Positions 1 to 4,483 of a stretch of 6,020 bases of DNA are shown piece by piece. The notes below the pieces were generated by a model. It was not told where the DNA came from and made no database searches. It saw only the letters and a list, made by a program, of their open reading frames with translations. The stretch comes from Candidatus Pacebacteria bacterium UBA6188 (GTDB taxonomy: Bacteria; Patescibacteriota; Microgenomatia; UBA1400; PJMF01): contig DITI01000024.1 of the NCBI GenBank assembly GCA_002422765.1, positions 1 through 6,020 of the forward strand, in the 5' to 3' direction. Within the stretch, counting starts at the first letter, position 1. Every line of letters starts with the position of its first letter. Both the position numbers and the translations under genes were made by a program.

Positions 1-500
1 AACAATTTTTTGGTGGTGGTTTTGGAGGTTCTGCTCGTCGCCGTCCTCACTATTCCTTGCGCATTGATTTTATGGAAGCCATCAAGGGTGTAAGCAAAGA
101 AGTGGAAATTGAAGGCAAGCGACAAAAAATTAAAGTGCCAGCTGGCGCCAACGATGGTACTAGAATTCGCTTTACTGGTTTTGATATTTCTCTTGATGTG
201 GGAACTCATCCTCGCTTTAAGCGTGATGGCTACGATGTTTTTGTGGATGAAAAAATTAGTTTCAGTACAGCTGCTCTCGGTGGTCAAATTGAAGTTGAGA
301 CTTTGGATGGTCAAATCAAGCTTAAAGTTCGACCAAGCACTCCTTCTCATTCTCTCATTCGCTTACGTGGTGAGGGTGTACAGCATCTGCAGGGTCGTGG
401 CAAAGGTGACCTTTATGTGCGCTTGATTGTTGATGTGCCAGAGAAATTAAGCAGAGAACAGAAGAAACTAATTGAAAAATTGGCTGATTCGATGTTATAA
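1..500 (+). CDS. DnaJ/CbpA-like co-chaperone, C-terminal part (class B, no zinc finger), 5' truncated
   Basis: The reading frame is open from the left edge (first full codon at 3) to TAA at 498-500, giving 165 residues. It starts in a Gly/Phe-rich linker (QFFGGGFGG), followed by the DnaJ C-terminal substrate-binding region: a first beta-domain beginning LRIDFMEAIKG, the KVPAGANDGTRIRF segment, and a second beta-domain with AALGGQIEVETLDG and IRLRGEGV. The Cys-rich zinc-finger module that class A DnaJ carries after the first strands is absent: the chain runs straight from KEVEIEG to KIKVPAG. It is therefore a class B (CbpA-like) J-protein, expected to deliver clients to DnaK and stimulate its ATPase. 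The J-domain with its HPD motif would lie upstream and is not seen. A TTG at 57 is an internal codon, not a start. A terminator follows at once, so the gene ends its own transcript. Not given a symbol because dnaJ and cbpA cannot be separated without the N-terminus. Confidence 0.93.
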   Translation, partial: QFFGGGFGGSARRRPHYSLRIDFMEAIKGVSKEVEIEGKRQKIKVPAGANDGTRIRFTGFDISLDVGTHPRFKRDGYDVFVDEKISFSTAALGGQIEVETLDGQIKLKVRPSTPSHSLIRLRGEGVQHLQGRGKGDLYVRLIVDVPEKLSREQKKLIEKLADSML

Positions 501-527
501 TGTCCATATAATCTGTTTGAATTGAGG

Positions 528-556
528 AAGGACTGTTGCAAAACAAGTCCTTTTTT
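528..556 (+). terminator. Intrinsic terminator after the DnaJ-like gene
   Basis: Seven-base-pair stem AAGGACT (528-534) with AGTCCTT (546-552), an 11-base loop, and a run of six T at 551-556. It lies 27 bases after the stop codon of the J-protein gene and separates it from nusA. The T-run overlaps the -35 of the candidate nusA promoter. Confidence 0.8.
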
Positions 557-583
557 GTTAACTAGACATTAAAAAAATAAAAT
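555..583 (+). promoter_or_regulatory. Candidate sigma70-type promoter for nusA-infB
   Basis: TTGTTA (555-560), a 17-base spacer and TAAAAT (578-583). This matches the consensus at 4/6 and 5/6 and predicts a start near 590, just before the SD-like AAAGGAG at 596. The region is very AT-rich, so chance matches are easy. TATATA at 589-594 is an alternative -10, which would start the RNA at about the hairpin itself. Confidence 0.45.
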
Positions 584-595
584 TAAAATATATAG

Positions 596-602
596 AAAGG
601 AG
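596..602 (+). promoter_or_regulatory. Shine-Dalgarno-like site displaced from the nusA start
   Basis: AAAGGAG at 596-602 is the only good anti-16S match upstream of nusA, but it lies 58 bases before the ATG at 661. Nothing SD-like sits in the ordinary window just upstream of that ATG. A long hairpin occupies the interval. If it folds, the linear gap shrinks to about 10 bases (651-660). The site has no suitably placed start codon of its own that opens a convincing gene. Confidence 0.5.
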
Positions 603-650
603 TGAATAATTTTATTGATCATTTAGACTCTGATCAAAAAAATAATTCAC
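602..650 (+). promoter_or_regulatory. Long hairpin / inverted repeat in the nusA leader
   Basis: Two 20-base arms, 602-621 and 631-650, are complementary at 18 of 20 positions around a 9-base loop (TTTAGACTC). The innermost part is a perfect TTGATCA/TGATCAA pair. No T-run follows, so it is not an intrinsic terminator. It lies between the SD-like AAAGGAG and the nusA start codon. It could act as an RNA hairpin that presents the SD to the start, as a target for autoregulation of nusA, or as a dyad operator for a DNA-binding protein. The sequence alone does not decide between these. Confidence 0.75.
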
Positions 651-660
651 GAACTTGATT

Positions 661-1908
661 ATGACTAAAGTACAAAACGCCAATCTAGTTAGAACTGAAT
701 TTGCTGCGGCTATTACTCAAATTGCTACTGAGCGCAAAATTGATCCAGAAGATATTTACGAAGCAATTCGTCAAGCTTTGGTGTCAGCTTACCGCAAGCA
801 AATTGGTGATTTAGATGAAGCTTTTCATTATTATGTTGAACTAGACAAGAGTAATGGTGCCGCCACTATTCTCAAGGCTCCCGTAACCAAGATGGATGAG
901 GAAACCCTCGAACCTTTGGAGTGGAATGAGAAAAAAGCTGAAGATGTAACCCCAGCTGGTTTTGGCCGCATTGCTGCCCAGACTGCTAAGCAAGTGATTC
1001 TGCAAAGAATCAGAAGAAGTGAGCGAGATACCATTATTTCTGCTTACCGTGATCGCATTGGTGAAGTGGTGACCGGACAAGTGTTGCGCATGCAAGGTCG
1101 TAGTGTCATTTTAGACATTGGTCGTGGTCAAGCTTTCATGCCCCCAGAAGAACAGATGCGTGGTGAATTCTATCGCCTCAACCAACGCTTAGCTGTTTTG
1201 ATCAAAGAAATTAGCGAGACTGTGCGTGGTGAACAAATTATTGTCACTCGCTCCAGTGCTGAATTGGTGAGTAAATTATTTGATCGCGAAGTGCCAGAGG
1301 TTTCTTCCGGAGCTGTGGAAATTGTAGCCATTGCTCGTGAAGCCGGTGTACGCACCAAGCTAACTGTCAAGTCTACTCAAGAAGGAGTAGATCCAGTTGG
1401 TTCTTGTGTGGGTCAACGTGGTGTACGTGTGCAAAAAGTAATTGAAGAATTAAACAACGAAAAAGTTGACATTATTCCTTACTCTGCCGACGATCGCTTA
1501 TTACTCCAGGCAGCTTTGGCTCCAGCTGAAGGTTTGCAGATCGAAGTTGACCAGAAAACTCGCATGGTAACTGTGACTGCTCCTGACGATCAATTATCTT
1601 TGGTGATTGGTCGTGGTGGACAAAACGTTCGTTTAGCCGCCAAATTGACTGGTTATCAAATCACTGTTAAGTCTGCTTCAGGACAAGTCCAATCAGCTGT
1701 GACTGGTCAGGAAGATTACGAAATTGATACTTTCGGTTTAGCTGCTGACACCAGAGAAGTTTTGATTCAACACAAGCTCACTACTTTAGCCGATTTAGTG
1801 CGCTTTAGAGATAAATGGGTTAAGATGAATGAAATAATTGAAGCTGATCAGAAAACCTTACTTGCTAAAGTCGAGGAATATTTGGAAGCAGAAAGCAAAC
1901 GCGAATAA
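661..1908 (+). CDS. nusA: Transcription termination/antitermination factor NusA
   Basis: 415 residues from ATG 661; a TTG at 655 would add two residues and is less likely. NusA binds RNA polymerase and nascent RNA and modulates pausing, termination and antitermination. Domains in order: N-terminal polymerase-binding domain (about 1-131), S1 domain (about 132-198, containing GEVVTGQVLRMQGRSVILDIG), KH1 with GQRG at 251-254 inside VGSCVGQRGVRVQKV, and KH2 with GRGG at 317-320 inside SLVIGRGGQNVRLAAKLTGY. After KH2 there is a helical tail (about 355-415; IDTFGLAADTREVLIQHKLTTLADL) that resembles one helix-hairpin-helix acidic repeat of the longer proteobacterial NusA, while many non-proteobacterial NusA proteins stop at KH2. 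The stop codon overlaps the infB ATG by one base (TAATG), implying translational coupling. The usual upstream partner rimP is absent; a J-protein gene lies there instead. Confidence 0.97.
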   Translation: MTKVQNANLVRTEFAAAITQIATERKIDPEDIYEAIRQALVSAYRKQIGDLDEAFHYYVELDKSNGAATILKAPVTKMDEETLEPLEWNEKKAEDVTPAGFGRIAAQTAKQVILQRIRRSERDTIISAYRDRIGEVVTGQVLRMQGRSVILDIGRGQAFMPPEEQMRGEFYRLNQRLAVLIKEISETVRGEQIIVTRSSAELVSKLFDREVPEVSSGAVEIVAIAREAGVRTKLTVKSTQEGVDPVGSCVGQRGVRVQKVIEELNNEKVDIIPYSADDRLLLQAALAPAEGLQIEVDQKTRMVTVTAPDDQLSLVIGRGGQNVRLAAKLTGYQITVKSASGQVQSAVTGQEDYEIDTFGLAADTREVLIQHKLTTLADLVRFRDKWVKMNEIIEADQKTLLAKVEEYLEAESKRE

Positions 1909-3392
1909 TGTTACAAAAAAGAGCGCCAATCATTACTATTATGGGTCATGTCGATCACGGCAAGACCTCGCTCTTAGATTTTATTCGTCATAGCAATGTA
2001 GCTGCTCGTGAAGCTGGTGGCATCACTCAACATATTGGTGCTTACCAGATAGAATTTGCTCAGCAAAAAATTACTTTTATTGATACCCCTGGTCACGCTG
2101 CTTTTAATAAGATGCGTGAGCGCGGTGCTCAGATCACCGACTTGGTGATTTTAGTTGTGGCTGCCAATGACGGAGTGAAGCCTCAAACTCTAGAATCAAT
2201 TCGTTTTATCAAAGAAAGCAAAGTGCCTTTTATCGTGGCGATCAACAAAATTGATTTGCCAGATTTACATTTAGAGGTGGTTAAGAGTCAATTGGCTGAA
2301 GCTGGCGTTTTGGTTCAAGAATACGGTGGAGACGTTGAATCCATTGAGATTTCTGCCAAAACTGGTCTAGGCGTCGATAAATTATTAGAAACCATTGTGG
2401 TAATGGCCGACCTCTTAGAGCTTAAAGCCGACCCTAATGCTCCTCTTGAAGCTGTGGTGATTGAATCCACCAAAGAAAAAAGCAAGGGTTCTGTGGCCAG
2501 AGTTATCGTTCGTTCTGGTACTTTGCGAAACAGACAAGATTTGGTTGTTGATGACATTAGCGGTAGAGTACGCTTACTAGAAAACGAACAAGGTAAATCT
2601 CTAGAACAAGTTTTACCTGGTGAACCAGCCGAAATTATTGGTTTGGCTGAAGTGCCAGAAGTGGGTAGTGTGATTCGCGACGCCAATGCCAATTATGATG
2701 AGGATTTAACTGAAGAATTCAGTAAAACTGGAGTTCTCGAAAAATCTTTTGGCATGAGCGATGAAGTGAATTGGGACAAGATGGATTTGGAATTCATGTT
2801 GGGTGAGAAAGAAAAAATTAAATTGATCATTAAGGCCGACGTTAAAGGAACTTTGGAAGCAATCTTGCAAAGTTTGGACAAAGAAACAGTTGAAGTTCTT
2901 TCTTGTGGCGTAGGCCAAATTACTGAGCAAGACATGGAAATGGCTCATGATGGCAAAACTCTTTTAATTGCTTTTAACATTAAAGTTAATAACACCCAGA
3001 AGAAAACAGCCAAGAACATGGGAGTTAAGATCAAAGAATACAACATCATTTATCACTTGATTGAAGATTTGCAAAAAAGCATGCTCAAGCTAATGGACTC
3101 GACTTTTGACGAAGTAGTCACTGGTGAAGCTGAAGTTCTCCAAATTTTTGAAATGAAGGGCGAAACCATTGCTGGAGTCAGAGTCAAAACTGGCGAGCTC
3201 AAAAAAGCTGATTTACTCCACCTCAAGCGTGGTGAGGAAATTATCGCCAATCCAGTTCTTAAGACCATGAAGCATGGTAAAGAAGAAATCGATCGCATTG
3301 GTACCAAAAATGAAGGTGGTCTGACTTTTAAGAATAAAAAACTGGATTTTAAAATTGGGGATCTCATCGTAGCTTACAGAAAAGAAGCCTAG
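1908..3392 (+). CDS. infB: Translation initiation factor IF-2, minimal form
   Basis: 494 residues, against roughly 600-900 in well-studied bacteria. IF-2 is a GTPase that brings fMet-tRNA to the 30S subunit and promotes subunit joining. The G domain begins almost at once: G1 GHVDHGKT 13-20, G2 GGITQHIG 37-44, G3 DTPGH 59-63, G4 NKID 113-116, G5 SAK 149-151. Domain II follows (about 175-260), then domain III (about 300-395, IKADVKGTLEAIL) and the C-terminal tRNA-binding barrel (about 400-490). The IF2-N modules and linker are missing, so only the conserved catalytic core remains. In the last barrel the family's ECG signature reads EGG (469-471), a substitution at a position linked to fMet-tRNA binding in Bacillus IF2. 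The ATG overlaps the nusA stop and has no clear SD, so expression probably depends on coupling. The stop is TAG. Confidence 0.97.
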   Translation: MLQKRAPIITIMGHVDHGKTSLLDFIRHSNVAAREAGGITQHIGAYQIEFAQQKITFIDTPGHAAFNKMRERGAQITDLVILVVAANDGVKPQTLESIRFIKESKVPFIVAINKIDLPDLHLEVVKSQLAEAGVLVQEYGGDVESIEISAKTGLGVDKLLETIVVMADLLELKADPNAPLEAVVIESTKEKSKGSVARVIVRSGTLRNRQDLVVDDISGRVRLLENEQGKSLEQVLPGEPAEIIGLAEVPEVGSVIRDANANYDEDLTEEFSKTGVLEKSFGMSDEVNWDKMDLEFMLGEKEKIKLIIKADVKGTLEAILQSLDKETVEVLSCGVGQITEQDMEMAHDGKTLLIAFNIKVNNTQKKTAKNMGVKIKEYNIIYHLIEDLQKSMLKLMDSTFDEVVTGEAEVLQIFEMKGETIAGVRVKTGELKKADLLHLKRGEEIIANPVLKTMKHGKEEIDRIGTKNEGGLTFKNKKLDFKIGDLIVAYRKEA

Positions 3393-3405
3393 CTTTTGAC
3401 CGAGC

Positions 3406-3455
3406 TTTGCGAGGGAATGTCCGAAGTGGAGACGGAGGACGCATTCCATTGCAAA
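3406..3455 (+). repeat. GC-rich imperfect palindrome after infB
   Basis: Outer pairs TTTGC (3406-3410) with GCAAA (3451-3455) and GGAATG (3414-3419) with CATTCC (3442-3447). Inside, either GTCC with GGAC or CCG with CGG can pair around a purine-rich loop. It is more GC-rich than its surroundings. No T-run follows on either side, so it is not a standard intrinsic terminator; infB transcription may read through into rpsO. Its right arm overlaps the -35 of the rpsO promoter. It may be a dispersed palindromic (REP-like) element or an mRNA-stabilising 3' hairpin. Confidence 0.6.
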
Positions 3456-3477
3456 AAGACAGGGTTTGAAATATAAT
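3449..3477 (+). promoter_or_regulatory. Promoter for rpsO
   Basis: TTGCAA (3449-3454), a 17-base spacer and a perfect TATAAT (3472-3477). The predicted start is near 3484, leaving a leader of about 68 bases. That leader holds a weak GCTTA/TAAGC pairing (3497-3501 with 3517-3521), where an S15 autoregulatory fold might sit, but no known S15-binding motif is recognisable to me. Confidence 0.7.
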
Positions 3478-3541
3478 ACCCTTCTTATTAATTAATGCTT
3501 ACTTTACTTCTTGGTTTAAGCTGACTAGGGAGTTAAAGGCG

Positions 3542-3547
3542 AAAGGA
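3542..3547 (+). promoter_or_regulatory. Ribosome binding site of rpsO
   Basis: AAAGGA, four bases before the ATG at 3552; slightly short spacing but a clear match, and it fixes the rpsO start. Confidence 0.7.
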
Positions 3548-3551
3548 AATT

Positions 3552-3821
3552 ATGGCATTAGCAAAACAAGGTAAAGCTTCAATCATCAAAGACTTCGCTC
3601 TTTTTGAAGGCGACACTGGTTCTCCAGAGGTTCAAGTGGCTCTTTTAACTGCTTCTATCGAACAGTTGACCGACCACTTAAAATTACACAAGAAAGACAA
3701 TCACTCTCGCAAAGGCTTGCTCAAGCAAGTTTCCAAGAGACGTCGTTTGCTTAACTTTTTACTCTCTCGTAGTGAGGACAGATACCGCAAATTGATCGAA
3801 AAATTGGGTTTGAGTAAATAA
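3552..3821 (+). CDS. rpsO: Small ribosomal subunit protein uS15
   Basis: 89 residues, the standard S15 length. S15 is an early-binding protein of the 30S platform that contacts the three-way junction and helix 22 of 16S rRNA. Family signatures are intact: [12 protein letters not shown] (22-33), the [16 protein letters not shown] stretch (42-57) with the rRNA-contacting His42, His46, Asp49 and Ser52, [10 protein letters not shown] (61-70), and the RY...LI..LGL ending. It has its own promoter and a strong terminator, and is separated from pnp by an extra small gene, unlike the usual direct rpsO-pnp pairing. In E. coli S15 represses its own translation; whether this leader does so cannot be told here. 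Confidence 0.98.
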   Translation: MALAKQGKASIIKDFALFEGDTGSPEVQVALLTASIEQLTDHLKLHKKDNHSRKGLLKQVSKRRRLLNFLLSRSEDRYRKLIEKLGLSK

Positions 3822-3841
3822 TTTTTTTGAAAATAAAAATG

Positions 3842-3871
3842 AAAGGCAGGTTGAAAGACCTGCCTTTTTTT
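3842..3871 (+). terminator. Intrinsic terminator after rpsO
   Basis: Perfect ten-base-pair stem AAAGGCAGGT (3842-3851) with ACCTGCCTTT (3858-3867), a six-base loop TGAAAG, and seven T at 3865-3871. It begins 20 bases after the rpsO stop. Confidence 0.93.
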
Positions 3872-3892
3872 ATATGCAATTACCACAGAGTA

Positions 3893-3921
3893 TTGACTGA
3901 AGTCCTATAATAGATTAAAAT
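3893..3921 (+). promoter_or_regulatory. Promoter for the small zinc-ribbon gene and its leader
   Basis: TTGACT (3893-3898), a 17-base spacer and TAAAAT (3916-3921), each 5/6 to consensus; predicted start near 3928. A perfect TATAAT at 3906-3911 lies inside the spacer but has no -35 at a proper distance, so it is either coincidental or a second overlapping -10. Confidence 0.65.
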
Positions 3922-3927
3922 GGACAC

Positions 3928-4093
3928 TTCGTTGAAAACGACGTTCTTTCACAATTACTAGAATATTTCATTGCGAAATATCTCTGGTAGCTGCTCTCAT
4001 TTTCTAGCGATTCTATTTTTTTAGAATTTTTAGAAAATGAGAGTAGTTCATCGCTCTCGTTAACTCGAATTCGATGAAAGGAGGAAAACAACC
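3928..4093 (+). promoter_or_regulatory. Long structured 5' leader of unrecognised type (candidate cis-regulatory RNA)
   Basis: About 165 bases between the predicted transcription start and the ATG at 4094, with three consecutive hairpins. Hairpin A: 3956-3969 with 3975-3989, about 14 pairs with one bulge (C3982), one G-U pair and a five-base loop. Hairpin B: 3994-4006 with 4031-4043, 13 perfect pairs extendable by three, then a 3x3 internal loop and a six-pair tip (4010-4015 with 4022-4027) closed by six T. Hairpin C: TTCATCG (4047-4053) with CGATGAA (4072-4078), whose 3' strand runs into the SD. A small TCGT/ACGA pairing sits at the 5' end. I see no tmRNA, SRP RNA, RNase P or 6S signature. 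A leader RNA controlling the downstream gene is the simplest reading; an independent small RNA ending before the gene is less likely because no terminator lies between. Confidence 0.6.
4077..4084 (+). promoter_or_regulatory. Strong Shine-Dalgarno site of the small zinc-ribbon gene
   Basis: AAAGGAGG, nine bases before ATG 4094, the best SD in the window. Its first two bases pair in hairpin C of the leader, so leader folding could change access to it. Confidence 0.85.
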
Positions 4094-4216
4094 ATGAACT
4101 TTATTAGTTCTTTGGTTCGAAGCTTTGTTGCTATGGCAGGCAAACTTTGCTGGTATTGCAAAGTCGGTCTCGACCGCGATGAAGCCGTGTGTTGGAACTG
4201 CAATAGAAAGCAGTAA
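4094..4216 (+). CDS. 40-residue zinc-ribbon-like (CxxC...CxxC) mini-protein, function unknown
   Basis: ATG 4094 to TAA 4214-4216, too short for most gene finders. Residues 1-18 form a mildly hydrophobic, possibly helical N-terminus (MNFISSLVRSFVAMAG). Residues 19-36 hold CWYC (19-22) and CWNC (33-36), a CX2C-X10-CX2C pattern typical of a single zinc ribbon/knuckle, followed by a basic NRKQ tail. Four Cys in 40 residues, paired at knuckle spacing and each followed by an aromatic Trp, argue for a real metal-binding protein. A strong SD, an upstream promoter, a long structured leader and downstream terminators all frame this reading frame. The N-terminal segment is too short and too polar for a confident membrane span. 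Possible roles (nucleic-acid or ribosome binding, by its neighbours) are guesses. I do not recognise it as a named gene. Confidence 0.8.
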   Translation: MNFISSLVRSFVAMAGKLCWYCKVGLDRDEAVCWNCNRKQ

Positions 4217-4254
4217 TTTCAACATCGTCGTCCCCGTTTCGGCGGGATCAAACT

Positions 4255-4277
4255 CCATGTAGCAAATACATGGTTTT
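4255..4277 (+). terminator. First of two tandem hairpins after the zinc-ribbon gene
   Basis: Perfect seven-pair stem CCATGTA (4255-4261) with TACATGG (4267-4273), loop GCAAA, followed by only four T. It is a weak terminator or a 3'-end stabiliser. A smaller GC-rich pairing (TCCC with GGGA, about 4230-4246) lies just upstream. Confidence 0.5.
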
Positions 4278-4282
4278 AAATC

Positions 4283-4321
4283 AGACCTGTTGGCGTTTAC
4301 GTCAGCAGGTCTTTTCTTTTT
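4283..4321 (+). terminator. Strong intrinsic terminator before pnp
   Basis: Thirteen consecutive pairs (two G-U) between 4283-4295 and 4300-4312, starting AGACCTG / CAGGTCT, with tetraloop TTTA. The T-rich tract 4312-4321 is broken by one C. It closes the small transcription unit and lies directly against the pnp -10. Confidence 0.92.
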
Positions 4322-4322
4322 C

Positions 4323-4331
4323 TGCTATAAT
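4323..4331 (+). promoter_or_regulatory. Extended -10 promoter for pnp
   Basis: TGCTATAAT at 4323-4331 is a perfect extended -10 (TGnTATAAT). The -35 region falls in the terminator stem and has no TTGACA-like hexamer, which an extended -10 can compensate for. Predicted start near 4338. Confidence 0.7.
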
Positions 4332-4337
4332 AGCCAC

Positions 4338-4483
4338 ATATTAATTAGAAAACTCCAAGAGAGAGTCTTAGAGGATTCCAAAAAGACGAGAATTTTTTCT
4401 CCTCTTTTCAGAATACTCGGCTCTCCACTAAAGTTTTCAAAAAACGCCCAATTTTTAAAGAAAAGGGCAAAGAAAGTAAAAAT
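4338..4483 (+). promoter_or_regulatory. Structured 5' leader of pnp
   Basis: About 146 untranslated bases. A hairpin pairs 4381-4392 (AAAAGACGAGAA) with 4397-4408 (TTCTCCTCTTTT) at 11 of 12 positions around a TTTT loop. It can be enclosed by GAGAG+AGT (4359-4366) pairing with ACT and CTCTC (4415-4417, 4421-4425). A smaller GCCC/GGGC pair (4447-4450 with 4465-4468) lies just before the start codon. No good SD precedes ATG 4484, only purine-rich AAAGAAAG. In E. coli the pnp leader is a long stem cut by RNase III as part of PNPase autoregulation; this leader could serve the same end, which is inference. Confidence 0.5.

Noticed and set aside
602..658. GTG-initiated 18-codon leader peptide upstream of nusA, ending in TGA just before the ATG
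   Set aside because: The AAAGGAG overlaps the GTG itself, leaving no spacing for initiation, and the peptide is just the translation of a palindrome with no attenuator-type codon run.
2315..2692. 125-codon minus-strand reading frame inside infB
   Set aside because: It lies wholly within the well-conserved IF-2 core and is Ser/Thr-rich antisense shadow.
3906..3911. TATAAT as the main -10 of the small gene
   Set aside because: The nearby TTGACT is only seven bases upstream and no -35 lies at 16-18 bases; TAAAAT at 3916 has correct spacing. Kept only as a possible second -10.
3928..4093. Known housekeeping RNA (tmRNA, SRP RNA, RNase P, 6S) in the rpsO-pnp gap
   Set aside because: None of their signature sequences is present and the folded region leads without a terminator into an SD and start codon.
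4013..4258. 81-codon minus-strand reading frame antisense to the leader and zinc-ribbon gene
   Set aside because: No SD or promoter on that strand, no recognisable domain, and the + strand has full expression signals for the small gene.
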